A DNA stretch of 64,000 nt, from assembly GCA_013391845.1 (NCBI GenBank), contig CP058414.1:248001-312000 (forward strand). The letters run 5' to 3'. Below, in pieces: positions 28,567-38,136 of this stretch. The DNA comes from Pseudoalteromonas shioyasakiensis. GTDB lineage: Bacteria > Pseudomonadota > Gammaproteobacteria > Enterobacterales > Alteromonadaceae. Each line of letters begins with the position of its first letter. Position 1 is the first letter of the stretch. The notes under the pieces were generated by a model, which was given only the letters and a program-made list of their open reading frames with translations, was not told where the DNA came from and did no database searches. The position numbers were made by a program, and so were the translations under genes.

Positions 28567-29262
28567 CTATTTTGTGGCTATTTCATGCCAATAATTTAGC
28601 CCTTTAAAAACCAGTAAGCTGTCAAATTTAGCATCTATAAATGAATCTGCTAACAGTTTGCCATAGCCACCAGCAAATAATAGCTGACAATCTTGTTGGT
28701 TAAGATGTTGTTTTGCTAGCTCGATTGCACCTAGGGTAGCAACCATGGCACCATTTTTTAGACCATTTGGAGTATTACGCCCTAAATCTGTAGTAAAGGG
28801 TATTTGTTTATCATCAAATACCCGCTGCGTGTTTTGGGTAAGTGAAGACGTCATTAAATCAAGACCGGGTAAAATCCAGCCCCCTAAATGCGCCCCTTCT
28901 TTGTTGAGCACATCGATTGTCGTTGCGGTACCGGCATCGATAATGATGCAGTTTTGCTGAGGATATTCTACATACGCAGCTATCACCGCGAGCCAGCGAT
29001 CAATTCCTAAGTTTTGAAACTGCTGATAGGCGCAGGTTAACATAGCGAGTTTAGCTGTCACCTCTGCTTCAAAGTAAGGAACAGCATGTTGCTGCGCCTG
29101 TGCCAATAAAGGTTTAAGTAGCTCAGCGCTACCCACGCAGGCATATACCAGCTCTTTTATTTGTAACCAAGGTAAATTGCTGAGCTCACATGCTTGATAA
29201 CCCTTACCATCAAATAAAACGGCTTTAATTGCGGTATTGCCAACATCCACTAATAGTTTCAT
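28567..29262 (-). CDS. coaX: Type III pantothenate kinase
   Basis: CoaX phosphorylates pantothenate, the first step to coenzyme A. The 231-residue ASKHA-fold protein has the phosphate loop LVDVGNTAIK at residue 3, GIDRWLAVIAAY near 103, DAGTATTIDVL near 127 and LGGWILPGL near 147. It takes the place that coaA has in E. coli, between birA and the tRNA genes. The start overlaps the birA stop by four bases. Confidence 0.93.
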   Translation of the reverse strand: MKLLVDVGNTAIKAVLFDGKGYQACELSNLPWLQIKELVYACVGSAELLKPLLAQAQQHAVPYFEAEVTAKLAMLTCAYQQFQNLGIDRWLAVIAAYVEYPQQNCIIIDAGTATTIDVLNKEGAHLGGWILPGLDLMTSSLTQNTQRVFDDKQIPFTTDLGRNTPNGLKNGAMVATLGAIELAKQHLNQQDCQLLFAGGYGKLLADSFIDAKFDSLLVFKGLNYWHEIATK

Positions 29263-30251
29263 AGCTCAGCCTTACGTAATGAAATTTCACCACCATAATA
29301 ACTTTTTACTTCGCCATCTTGACGAATGCGCACGCCACCTTGGTTATCAATCCCTTCGCAAATGCCACGCCAGCTTCGATGACCAGTATTTAGCTCAACG
29401 CACTCGCCTGCAAATGCATTTAACTGATTCCACTGTAGATACATACCGTTTAAACCTGATTGCTGATACTGGGTTAAGCGTTTTTCTAAATAAAAGCACA
29501 AATAAGCCACCAGCTTGTTTTTATCTAACCCCTTTACATGCTGGCTTAAGTCAGTCCATGCTTGATCTATGTGTTGGCTAACACTTTCTGGCATATGTAA
29601 GTTGATACCTATACCTATTACAAGCTGGCAAGGTCCTTGTGGTTGACCATCAAGTTCAACTAATACACCTGCTAATTTTTCACGGTTTAAGTAGATATCA
29701 TTTGGCCATTTAAGCTCTACATCCAATTGGTACAAGGCTTTAAGTGTATCGTAAACAGCCAGCCCAACAGCAATAGATACCCCCATAGCAGCTTGCAAAC
29801 CATCATCCAAACGCCAAAAATAACTAAAGTATAAGTTTGCACCAAACGGAGATTGCCAAACGCGCCCACGGCGTCCTCTTCCAGCTTGCTGCATTTCTGC
29901 AACTAACACGCTACCAGATGGCAGTGGTACCTCTGTTTGCAAACGGCGCATAAGCTCACTGTTAGTTGAATCAATAATTGGCTGCACTTCGACCTCAGCG
30001 GTGCTGCCACCCAATACAGTATAATACTGGCCGATTTTATCTTTGTTCAGTAAGCCTGCACTATTGTTAAGGCAATACCCTTTACCAGTGACCTTGAAAA
30101 TATCGAGCCCCATTTCCTGTAACGAGTGAATATGTTTACCCACTGCTGCGCGGCTAATACCAAGTTGCTCACCCAATTGCTGACCAGAAATAAAACCACC
30201 AGTATTCAGAGCATGTAAAATAGCGAGCTTATTACCGTCTGGTGCTTTCAT
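29259..30251 (-). CDS. birA: Biotin operon repressor and biotin-protein ligase BirA
   Basis: The 330-residue protein combines an N-terminal winged helix (LGISRAAVGKHIHSLQEMG, about residues 28 to 48) with the ligase domain. The latter has the biotinyl-AMP loop AGRGRRGRVWQSPFG near residue 120, KWPNDIY near 188, GIGINLHM, and a C-terminal SH3-like cap. It activates biotin, loads it on carboxylase carriers and represses bio genes. It overlaps murB and coaX by four bases on each side. Confidence 0.94.
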   Translation of the reverse strand: MKAPDGNKLAILHALNTGGFISGQQLGEQLGISRAAVGKHIHSLQEMGLDIFKVTGKGYCLNNSAGLLNKDKIGQYYTVLGGSTAEVEVQPIIDSTNSELMRRLQTEVPLPSGSVLVAEMQQAGRGRRGRVWQSPFGANLYFSYFWRLDDGLQAAMGVSIAVGLAVYDTLKALYQLDVELKWPNDIYLNREKLAGVLVELDGQPQGPCQLVIGIGINLHMPESVSQHIDQAWTDLSQHVKGLDKNKLVAYLCFYLEKRLTQYQQSGLNGMYLQWNQLNAFAGECVELNTGHRSWRGICEGIDNQGGVRIRQDGEVKSYYGGEISLRKAEL

Positions 30252-31259
30252 AATGAAGCTCCTAATTCAATGTGACACTCATGAACGGCATTAATCAGTC
30301 GTACTTCGTGTTGTAGAGCAATCTGATATTTTTGCCAAACTTGTTGTTGAACATGTTTTACCATGGCAATTAAATCATCGCCTGTACTATTACCATGATT
30401 GACTAGCACTAACGCTTGCTGTTGATGAACCTCAATACCTGCGATTTTACAACCTTTTAATCCTGCTTGTTCAATCAACCATCCTGCCGCAACCTTATGG
30501 TGCTCAGCATCAACAAAGTAATGAGGTAACTCAGGATACTGTTTTAAAAGTAACGCAAGTTGCTCATTACTGATCACTGGGTTTTTAAAAAAGCTGCCAG
30601 CATTCGCAAGTTTGTTTGGATTTGGTAATTTACTGCTTCTAGTTGCGATGATTTGCTCAAACACCTGCTGAGGAGAGGGAGCTGAAAGCTGTTGCAATGG
30701 TCCATAACTAAGCACTGGCTGCCATTTTTTAGGTAACAGCAACCCTACTTGGGTGATCACAGCTTTATTTTTCAAGGCATGTTTGAATATAGAATCACGA
30801 TAGCCAAATTGGCATTCATTCTTAGCTAAGCGGTTTATCGTTTTGGTTGCAATATCAAAGTACTCAACATAACTAACAAACTTTTCAAGCTCCACACCAT
30901 AAGCACCAATATTTTGCACTGGCGCAGCCCCAACAGTACCTGGAATTAAAGCAAGGTTTTCAAGCCCAGGCATTTCATTGGCAACGGTCATAGAGACTAA
31001 TTGGTGCCAGTTTTCTCCGGCTGCGATGTGCAATAAAAAGCCATCACTTTGCTGCTCTATATCTATGCCCTTCGTGTTCATGTGGATCACAGAAACCTTG
31101 GTAGTCAGATAAAAACACCGTATTACTACCTTCACCTAAAATACAAAATGGCTTAGAAAAGTCTGTGCTTAAAAGCTGATCCACTTCATCAATTTGATAA
31201 AAATGCTGGCATTGGCTAGGCAAAGAAAAGGTATGAAAAGATTGCAGGGACTGAGCCAC
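30248..31259 (-). pseudogene. murB: UDP-N-acetylenolpyruvoylglucosamine reductase, frameshifted in this sequence
   Basis: MurB makes UDP-MurNAc and is essential for peptidoglycan. The N-terminal 60 residues (from GTG 31259 with GAGG upstream, through LGEGSNTVFLSDYQG) and the remaining 275 (from VIHMNTKGIDIEQ, GENWHQLV, GLENLALIPGTVGAAPVQNIGAYGVE and NAGSFFKNPVIS) lie in different frames. Removing one T near 31090-31098 gives DYQG-F-VIHMN and a 336-residue protein, matching E. coli MurB (342). All catalytic motifs are otherwise intact. Since the gene is essential, a sequencing error is the simplest explanation. Confidence 0.88.
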
Positions 31260-31404
31260 AAAACGCCTCAAAGGTTACCGGTAACTAATCGCATTAGTGT
31301 AACCTATCGTCGCAAAATACGCATTAGATTGTAAAAATCACTCAACCCACTGCACTAATCATGTTATAAAACGAGCTCTTTTTCATTTCCGTTCCAGGGT
31401 TATT

Positions 31405-33249
31405 ATGAAGTTTAAACCATTACTTTTAAGTCTTGCTATGGCCGGTGCTTGCTCTCAAGCAACTGCAGATGCAATCAGCCAGCACACTTACGCAAACTTA
31501 GATGACGTAACAACCACTCACCTACTACTAGATTTAGATGTTGATTTTGATGACAAACAACTTGAAGGTTTTGTTGAGCACACGCTAGATTGGCACAATG
31601 CAACAAGCAAAACGCTAGTACTTGATACACGCGATTTAGATATCGACAAAGTAATGTATCAAGATCAAAAAGGCAGCTGGCACAAGGCTGACTTCACCCT
31701 TGCTGCACGTGATGACGTGAAGGGCTCAAAATTAACAATTAAATTTAAAAGCCAAGCGGTTAAAGCTCGTATTTACTACAACAGCCGCCCAGAAGCTTCA
31801 GGTTTACAGTGGTTAACGCCAGAGCAAACAGCCAGTAAATCACACCCATTTATGTACAGCCAATCACAAGCAATTCATGCTCGTAGCTGGATCCCAGTAC
31901 AAGATACGCCAGCAATGCGCGTAACATACTCGGCACGTATTCACACCCCTAAAGACATTCGTGCGGTAATGAGTGCTGATAATAAAGATGCTCTTTATAA
32001 AGACGGCGATTACTTATTTAATATGCCACAACCAATTTCGCCATACTTAATCGCAATTGGTGCTGGTAATTTAGAATTTAAAGCCATGTCTAAGCAAACA
32101 GGTATCTTTGCTGAGCCAACAATTTTAGATGCATCTGTTGCTGAGTTTAACGACACACAAGCGATGATCGATAAAACTAACGCTATGTATGGTGAATACG
32201 CATGGGGTCGTTATGACTTATTAATGCTACCACCAAGCTTCCCATTTGGTGGCATGGAAAACCCACGCTTATCTTTCATCACCCCAACAGTTGTTGCTGG
32301 TGATAAAAGCTTAGTAAACCTAATTGCTCACGAGCTTGCTCACTCTTGGTCTGGTAACTTAGTGACTAATGCGACGTGGGAAGACTTATGGCTAAATGAA
32401 GGTTTCACGTCTTACGTTGAAAACCGCATTATGGAAGAAGTGTTTGGCCGTGACCGTGCAGTTATGGAACAAGCGCTTGATGCAGCCGGCTTACGTGCAT
32501 TACTTAAAACTCTGCCAGCACCAGATACGCGCCTTAACTTAAAACTTAATGGCCGCGATCCTGATGATGCATTTAGCTCAGTGCCTTACACTAAAGGTCA
32601 GCTTTTCTTAATTTATCTTGAAAACAAATTTGGCCGTGACAAGTTCGACCCATTCGTAAAAGGTTACTTTGACCAGTTTGCGTTTAAGTCTCTTACAACA
32701 GCTCAATTTGTTACTTACTTAAAAGCCAACCTTATCGACAAATATCCTGGCGTAGTGAGCATGGATAAAGTCAATGAATGGATCTTTGAGCCTGGTTTAC
32801 CAAGCGATGCACCGAATCCAACCTCTGATGCCTTCGATAAAGTTGATGCAGTAACCAAAACATGGTTAAACGGTGAGATCAGTGCAGCCCAATTACCAAC
32901 AGCAGATTGGTCAGTTCATGAGTGGCTACACTTTTTAAATAATCTTCCTCGCGATTTAAGCATTGCAAAAATGACTGAGCTGGATAATCAATTCAACCTA
33001 ACACAGTCAACTAATGCAGAGCGCGCTTTCGCATGGTTTATGCTAGCGGTAGGTAATGGTTATCAACCTATCTACCCTGCTTTAGATAAACATCTATCAG
33101 GCATCGGTCGCCGTAAATTAATTGTGCCACTCTATAAAGCACTTATTAAAAATGGTAGAAAAGACTGGGCACATGATGTGTACTTAAAAGCACGTCCGGG
33201 TTACCACCCACTTGCACAAGGTACTGTTGACGACTTATTTGCAAAGTAA
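31405..33249 (+). CDS. Exported M1 family metallo-aminopeptidase
   Basis: A Sec signal (MKFKPLLLSLAMAGACSQATA) precedes a 590-residue mature enzyme similar to leukotriene A4 hydrolase/aminopeptidase. The exopeptidase motif GGMENPR is near residue 288 and the zinc site HELAHSW-N17-NEGFTSYVE near 312 to 335. A C-terminal helical (ARM-like) domain completes it. Such enzymes remove N-terminal residues from peptides; the location here is probably periplasmic or extracellular. A terminator follows after 12 bases. Confidence 0.9.
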   Translation: MKFKPLLLSLAMAGACSQATADAISQHTYANLDDVTTTHLLLDLDVDFDDKQLEGFVEHTLDWHNATSKTLVLDTRDLDIDKVMYQDQKGSWHKADFTLAARDDVKGSKLTIKFKSQAVKARIYYNSRPEASGLQWLTPEQTASKSHPFMYSQSQAIHARSWIPVQDTPAMRVTYSARIHTPKDIRAVMSADNKDALYKDGDYLFNMPQPISPYLIAIGAGNLEFKAMSKQTGIFAEPTILDASVAEFNDTQAMIDKTNAMYGEYAWGRYDLLMLPPSFPFGGMENPRLSFITPTVVAGDKSLVNLIAHELAHSWSGNLVTNATWEDLWLNEGFTSYVENRIMEEVFGRDRAVMEQALDAAGLRALLKTLPAPDTRLNLKLNGRDPDDAFSSVPYTKGQLFLIYLENKFGRDKFDPFVKGYFDQFAFKSLTTAQFVTYLKANLIDKYPGVVSMDKVNEWIFEPGLPSDAPNPTSDAFDKVDAVTKTWLNGEISAAQLPTADWSVHEWLHFLNNLPRDLSIAKMTELDNQFNLTQSTNAERAFAWFMLAVGNGYQPIYPALDKHLSGIGRRKLIVPLYKALIKNGRKDWAHDVYLKARPGYHPLAQGTVDDLFAK

Positions 33250-33261
33250 GTCATCAAACAC

Positions 33262-33293
33262 AAAAAAGGCGCTGAAAATCAGCGCCTTTTTTA
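33262..33293. terminator. Terminator between M1 peptidase and DUF2057-like genes
   Basis: AAAAAAGGCGCTGA and TCAGCGCCTTTTTT form a strong stem that can work in both directions. Confidence 0.88.
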
Positions 33294-33302
33294 ATTCTTT
33301 TA

Positions 33303-33926
33303 TTAGTTACTTACTTTTTGTAAGAAGGCACGGCGCTCTTCAGGGCTTGCTTGTTGCCACCAAAATTCAAGCATCGCAGCCGCATTTGGCATATTTTTAA
33401 GTCCTGCTTGTCCGCCGGGTACTTTTGCAGGCAATGTAACAGGTTTTGCAGTCGCAGGCTTGTTGCTTGTAGCAGCAACTGGGGCGCTTGCCACAGCTTG
33501 TACAGGCGTGCTTGATACACGATAGCTAACTATAGATAAAGGCACAGCAAGTTCACTGCCCTTGGCTTTTAAGCTTACTTGCGGTGATTCAGCAAATACT
33601 TCTGCGGCTACAGCATTATTGGCACGATTGAACACTAAATCATAGTCTTTGCCACTTTCCACCGTGAGCTCAACCCAAAACGGCTCAGACTCAACAACTT
33701 GATGGTCATCGTATCCTTGTTCGTATAGATCTGTGTATTTCATCTTCACTTTGTATGTACCAGGAGCAAGCTCAACATCGTCAACACGACTGAAAAACGA
33801 CTGCTCAATAAGGCGCTCTCCAACTTGTAAAGGTACAAACTCTTCTGGAAAGTGAATAGTCTCAGCTACACTGCTAAAACTGTTAAATAGCATTAACGCA
33901 CTACTCAGTAATACTAACTTACGCAT
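33303..33926 (-). CDS. DUF2057-like secreted protein
   Basis: I start at 33926 (MRKLVLLSSALMLFNSFSSVAE), with GGAGTG just upstream. The signal peptide is followed by a beta-rich domain: FVPLQVGERLIEQSFF and VELAPGTYKVKMKYTDL, then WVELTVESGKDYDLVF. This resembles the YccT/DUF2057 family, envelope proteins of unknown function. The C-terminal third is Ala/Pro-rich low complexity and ends in a short helix (LEFWWQQASPEERRAFLQ). Confidence 0.7.
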   Translation of the reverse strand: MRKLVLLSSALMLFNSFSSVAETIHFPEEFVPLQVGERLIEQSFFSRVDDVELAPGTYKVKMKYTDLYEQGYDDHQVVESEPFWVELTVESGKDYDLVFNRANNAVAAEVFAESPQVSLKAKGSELAVPLSIVSYRVSSTPVQAVASAPVAATSNKPATAKPVTLPAKVPGGQAGLKNMPNAAAMLEFWWQQASPEERRAFLQKVSN

Positions 33927-34031
33927 GTTCACTCCTTGGTTGTTCAACTTGCGGCAGTTTCAGTTTGACACTGCAAATAAAGTTTGTCATTAGTGGGTGG
34001 TCATTTAACCACATTTATAAGAGAGCTAAGT

Positions 34032-34403
34032 ATGAGCCAAGAGACTATTTTTACAAAGATTATTAACCGAGAGATCCCAGCTGATATTATTTATGAAGAT
34101 GAGCTATCACTGGCTTTTAAAGATATCAACCCGCAAGCCCCTTTTCATGTACTGATCATCCCAAAAACTCCAATAGCGACAATTAACGATGTTACAGAAG
34201 AAAATGCAGCTTTAGTCGGTCACTTATATGTGGTTGCAGCAAAGCTCGCCAAGCAATTTGGCTTTAGTGAAGACGGTTTTCGCGTCGTAATGAACTGTAA
34301 TGACCATGGTGGACAAACTGTGTACCATATACATCTACACATGCTAGCAGGTAAAGAAATGGGCTGGCCTCCATATCAAGATAAGAAAAAACAACCGATC
34401 TAA
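34032..34403 (+). CDS. hinT: HIT family hydrolase (HinT-like)
   Basis: The start at 34032 (MSQETIFTKIINREIPADII) has GAGAG upstream. The 123-residue protein has the histidine triad VYHIHLHML near residue 101. HinT enzymes hydrolyse purine nucleoside phosphoramidates and acyl-adenylates. The length is normal. A 12-base inverted repeat lies about 70 bases after the stop. Confidence 0.93.
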   Translation: MSQETIFTKIINREIPADIIYEDELSLAFKDINPQAPFHVLIIPKTPIATINDVTEENAALVGHLYVVAAKLAKQFGFSEDGFRVVMNCNDHGGQTVYHIHLHMLAGKEMGWPPYQDKKKQPI

Positions 34404-34472
34404 TACTTTGATATGTAAACAATTGTAAAAACTAGCACAAACATATTATTTTCGGCTATAATAATTATATAT

Positions 34473-34508
34473 CAGTTAGTTAACATACTGCACTTTGTTA
34501 ACTAACTG
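34473..34508. repeat. Perfect 12-base inverted repeat upstream of the CsgD-like gene
   Basis: CAGTTAGTTAAC and GTTAACTAACTG are separated by 12 bases. The pair lies just after a TATAAT (about 34457-34462) and about 125 bases before the regulator start. It could be an operator, or a weak AT-rich terminator for hinT since TAATTTTT follows. Confidence 0.6.
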
Positions 34509-34633
34509 TAATTTTTGACAGAAAACAGACACAAACTGTACTTTTCCTGCACAACTCTCAGAAATTTCTAATACGAAAGGGGTGGATTGCGTGATAGGAT
34601 TTAACTGTCAACTTTATTCAAGAGTGTATATAT

Positions 34634-35290
34634 ATGAGTAGTTCAGCCTTTTTATTATTAGATCCAGAGCCAATTAACACTATTGGCATAAACGTATTAG
34701 AGCCATTGTTAAAAACACAAGGACTTGCAGTGACATCTGGTACTGATATCTCTGAAGTACCAGAAGGAACACGCTTGTTATTTATTGAAACTTCAAGCAC
34801 TGATCCGTGGGGTAAGTTAAAAGAACAACTAGTTAATCTTCGAATGAAATGCGATATCGTACTGTTTAACTTAGATGAAAACCCTGAACTTGCTAACCGT
34901 GCTCTATTAAGTGGTATTCGTGGTGTATTTTACACAACAGATAATGCAGATGTGTTAATGAAAGGCATTCGTTTATTACTTGAAGATCAACTATGGTACC
35001 GCCGCGATATCATGTGTAACGCACTAAATCGTATGTTGCAGTTCAATAAAGATGCACTCCACAAATTGACAGATGGTGATATCGAACCGGTTAAACTTAC
35101 TAAACGTGAAAAAGCAATTATCTCACTAATGAGTAAAGGCTCGAAGAATAAAGAAATTGCTGAAGACTTAAGCATCAGCCCACATACAGTTAAAACTCAT
35201 TTATATAGTGCATTTAGAAAAACTAAATGTCGTAACCGTATCGAGCTATTGTCTTGGGCACAGCAAAATATTCCAGACGAAATTCGTTAA
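34634..35290 (+). CDS. CsgD/VpsT-like LuxR-family transcription regulator
   Basis: The 218-residue protein has an N-terminal receiver-like domain lacking the conserved aspartate cluster, then a LuxR-type HTH (LTKREKAIISLMSKGSKNKE and SISPHTVKTHLYSAF, residues 155 to 205). Between them lies LLLEDQLWYRRDIM. It aligns with the W-[FLM]-[TS]-R c-di-GMP motif of VpsT, here WYRR, and with YFTQ in CsgD. CsgD/VpsT proteins switch on biofilm matrix genes. Whether this one binds c-di-GMP is open. A hybrid kinase gene follows after a terminator. Confidence 0.8.
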   Translation: MSSSAFLLLDPEPINTIGINVLEPLLKTQGLAVTSGTDISEVPEGTRLLFIETSSTDPWGKLKEQLVNLRMKCDIVLFNLDENPELANRALLSGIRGVFYTTDNADVLMKGIRLLLEDQLWYRRDIMCNALNRMLQFNKDALHKLTDGDIEPVKLTKREKAIISLMSKGSKNKEIAEDLSISPHTVKTHLYSAFRKTKCRNRIELLSWAQQNIPDEIR

Positions 35291-35309
35291 ACCAAACATC
35301 CTACTAATT

Positions 35310-35337
35310 AAAACAGACGCAGCCGCGTCTGTTTTTG
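35310..35337 (+). terminator. Terminator of the CsgD-like gene
   Basis: AAACAGACGC-AGCC-GCGTCTGTTT followed by TTTG forms a strong stem. Confidence 0.85.
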
Positions 35338-35402
35338 TTTCTGGTTGCTAAACACTGCAATTGACTTTATGCTCAAACTGATTGCAAAACACCGGAAATA
35401 CA

Positions 35403-37559
35403 ATGCTCGATTCTGTTACTTTATATTACGCCAGTGCAGCCATGATGGCAGTGATGACCCTTCTTAACTATCTTACATGGCGAACCAATAAAAAAACTCC
35501 GGGTACTTTACTTTATATTTTCTATCCTTTAGTGATGTTTGCATCAGTAATGAGTTTTGCATTACATGGCCACATCAATAATATTGCCAGTGTTGGCATT
35601 GCAAATACGTTGCTCTTTAGTGCTTCCATTATTCATGTACTCGCTATTTGCCAGTTTTTAAATGCCAAATGCGTTGGCTTTAAAACCTTTATTGCTATTA
35701 CCGTCGTACTAGCTATCAGCATAATTTACCTTGCCTCCGACAGCGCAGAATTACGTAGTCGAATTCTGGTTTCAGACCTTCAACATATCGTTGAGGTACT
35801 ATTTTTACTGGCTTTATTCATTCGTAATGGTCGTAAAAGTTACCCAAATGGCAGTATTGTTTATATTTTAATTCTCAGCATTCTTCTAGCGGTTTTCACA
35901 GGCCGTACTGTAATGATGGAAAATGTCACTGCAGCTAATCTACTATCTACAAATTGGTTTAGTATCCCTTTGTTGATAAATGGCGTCATCGCGCCGATCT
36001 TTTACGCAACAGGTATGGCACTTTTATGTAATGAACGTCGCGAACAAAACTTAAACCAATTAGCCGAAAAAGCGCATAAAGATCTAGAAATACGTGGCTT
36101 ATTCTTATCAACTATCAGCCATGAGATACGCACACCATTAAATGGAATTTTAGGAAGTGCACAGTTAATAATGAATCAGTCGAGTGACCCACGAGATAAG
36201 CCTTACTGTGAGGCGATAATTAACTCAGCTGAATCACTAAACCTATTGGTAGATAAAGTACTCGACTATGCAAGCCTCGACCAACGTGATGAAGCGCTTT
36301 ACGAAGAAGACGTAGAGTTTAAAACCTGGCTCAATAACCTCTGCCTTTTACTAAGCCCTTTAGCAGAGCAAAAACACTTAAAATTTGAACTTATTTACAA
36401 CCTACCCGAACAAGCATGTTATTACTGCGACCAACAAAAACTCAGGCAAGTAATTATTAATCTTGTTGGAAATGCGATTAAATTTACCGACCACGGTGCC
36501 GTGAAAATCCATGTTAAACTGCTAAATGAAGGTCAATTAGATCACCTTGTGCGTGTTAGTGTAATAGACTCAGGTCCAGGTATTGAAGATGAAGAGATTG
36601 CATACCTAACAGAACCTTATGTACAAAGCAGCGCAGGTAAAGAAAAAGGCGGAACGGGCCTTGGCTTAGCGATCACCAGTCGTTTACTCGAAAAATTAGG
36701 CAGTAAACTGATTATTGAAAGTGAACTAGATAAAGGCAGTACTTTCAGCTTTGATATTCCTCTTGCTATTGGTGAACTCAGCTTAGTTGAACAACGCCAT
36801 CAATCAAAAGATTACGTAACCGGTCTTGATGTTTTATTAGTTGAAGATCTCGATTTAAACCAGAAAATTGCCATTGAATTTATGGCCGATGATGAACACA
36901 AAATTAAGCTTGCTAAAGATGGTACCAGCGCAATTGAACTGATGCAGAAACATCACTTTGATGTAGTATTATTGGATATGAATTTACCAGATCTAACTGG
37001 CCAAGAAGTGCTGAAAAAGCTAAAAAATATTGACCATTTAAACCAACGAACCCCTGTATTAGCGTTTACCGCAAGCCTTAGTCCGGATGAAATTAAAGAG
37101 TACTTAGCACTCGGTATTAAAGACATTGTAGGCAAGCCAATAAAGCAGCAAAAACTACGCCAAGCGCTCAGTGATTCACAAACGAATCAAGCAGCAAGTA
37201 TTGCCGTAGAACTGCGTGATACACTTTATGATGAAACGGCCGCAGCCACTCTTGTAAGTTCATTCAATGAAGATGAGATGTCATCAATTTACAACGAGTT
37301 TGTACTCTCAGCTAGAAACAAACTGATCCGCTGCCAGCAGCTCGTCGAAGACGATAAAGATCAGTGTATCAAGCTACTCCACCGCCAAGCTAGCACAGCT
37401 TTGCAACTAGGCTTTAACCGCTATGGTTTAGAACTTAAGAAAATTGAGCGTAAGCTACTCGATAACAAACCTTTGAAGGATTCATTAACTGATGCCATGG
37501 TACTTTGGCAAGAAAGCCTACAAGCCTATTTAAAGCATGTGAGAAATGAATTGGCATAG
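35403..37559 (+). CDS. Hybrid sensor histidine kinase with receiver and HPt-like domain
   Basis: I choose the ATG at 35403 (GGAA upstream). About seven transmembrane helices span residues 5 to 205. The HisKA domain follows (FLSTISHEIRTPLNGILGSA, His near 240), then the HATPase domain (N box NLVGNAIKFTD, G boxes DSGPGIEDEE and GGTGLGLAI). A receiver domain comes next (LLVEDLDLNQ, phospho-Asp in VLLDMNLPDL near 523), and a C-terminal helical HPt-like module after residue 610. Its likely phospho-His stands in LLHRQASTALQLGF, where the usual HxLKG pattern is altered. The seven-helix sensor part has no family I can name. Confidence 0.85.
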   Translation: MLDSVTLYYASAAMMAVMTLLNYLTWRTNKKTPGTLLYIFYPLVMFASVMSFALHGHINNIASVGIANTLLFSASIIHVLAICQFLNAKCVGFKTFIAITVVLAISIIYLASDSAELRSRILVSDLQHIVEVLFLLALFIRNGRKSYPNGSIVYILILSILLAVFTGRTVMMENVTAANLLSTNWFSIPLLINGVIAPIFYATGMALLCNERREQNLNQLAEKAHKDLEIRGLFLSTISHEIRTPLNGILGSAQLIMNQSSDPRDKPYCEAIINSAESLNLLVDKVLDYASLDQRDEALYEEDVEFKTWLNNLCLLLSPLAEQKHLKFELIYNLPEQACYYCDQQKLRQVIINLVGNAIKFTDHGAVKIHVKLLNEGQLDHLVRVSVIDSGPGIEDEEIAYLTEPYVQSSAGKEKGGTGLGLAITSRLLEKLGSKLIIESELDKGSTFSFDIPLAIGELSLVEQRHQSKDYVTGLDVLLVEDLDLNQKIAIEFMADDEHKIKLAKDGTSAIELMQKHHFDVVLLDMNLPDLTGQEVLKKLKNIDHLNQRTPVLAFTASLSPDEIKEYLALGIKDIVGKPIKQQKLRQALSDSQTNQAASIAVELRDTLYDETAAATLVSSFNEDEMSSIYNEFVLSARNKLIRCQQLVEDDKDQCIKLLHRQASTALQLGFNRYGLELKKIERKLLDNKPLKDSLTDAMVLWQESLQAYLKHVRNELA

Positions 37560-37632
37560 CGGTAACAAACTTGAGTTAATGAACTCAAGTTAAAAAGCCA
37601 CTCTCTCGATCAGCATATTGCTGTATTTTAAA

Positions 37633-37668
37633 AACAAAAAGCCCCAGCAGATGCCGAGGCTTTTTAGT
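37633..37668 (-). terminator. Terminator of the S10 operon
   Basis: On the minus strand AAAAAGCCTC-N-GGGGCTTTTT forms an imperfect stem with a T run, 20 bases after the rpsQ stop. It also shows that no spc operon gene follows. Confidence 0.75.
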
Positions 37669-37687
37669 AAGGAAACTTAATTAAAAA

Positions 37688-37945
37688 TTAAGCTTTCTTT
37701 GGACGCTCAACAACGTCTACTAAAGTCCAAGACTTAGTCTTAGAAATAGGAGCGCACTCAGAAATAGTAACTACGTCACCAGTTTGAGCTGTGTTGTTTT
37801 CGTCATGTACGTGTAGTTTAGTCGTACGTTTGATGAATTTACCATATACTGGATGCTTCACGTAACGTGCGATAGCAACAGTGAAAGATTTGTCCATCTT
37901 GTCGCTGATTACACGGCCTTGAAGAGTACGGATTTTATCGCTCAT
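37688..37945 (-). CDS. rpsQ: 30S ribosomal protein S17
   Basis: The 85-residue protein begins [20 protein letters not shown] and has [16 protein letters not shown], both typical of S17, a primary 16S rRNA binder. It is the last gene of the S10 operon and overlaps rpmC by one base. Confidence 0.97.
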   Translation of the reverse strand: MSDKIRTLQGRVISDKMDKSFTVAIARYVKHPVYGKFIKRTTKLHVHDENNTAQTGDVVTISECAPISKTKSWTLVDVVERPKKA

Positions 37946-38136
37946 TATTGACCTGCCTTCTGGTTAATAACTGTTTTTACACGCGCGATATCGCGACGTA
38001 CTGTTCTTAGCGTGTGTGTCTGAGCTAACTGACCAGTGCTTGCTTGCATGCGCAGGTTGAACTGCTCACGAAGAAGTCCTAGAAGTTCAGCATTTAGCTC
38101 TTCTACGCTTTTGTCTTTTAGTTCGCTAGCTTTCAT
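37945..38136 (-). CDS. rpmC: 50S ribosomal protein L29
   Basis: The 63-residue, two-helix protein ([35 protein letters not shown]) matches L29, found near the peptide exit where SRP and trigger factor dock. It overlaps rplP by one base. Confidence 0.97.
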   Translation of the reverse strand: MKASELKDKSVEELNAELLGLLREQFNLRMQASTGQLAQTHTLRTVRRDIARVKTVINQKAGQ

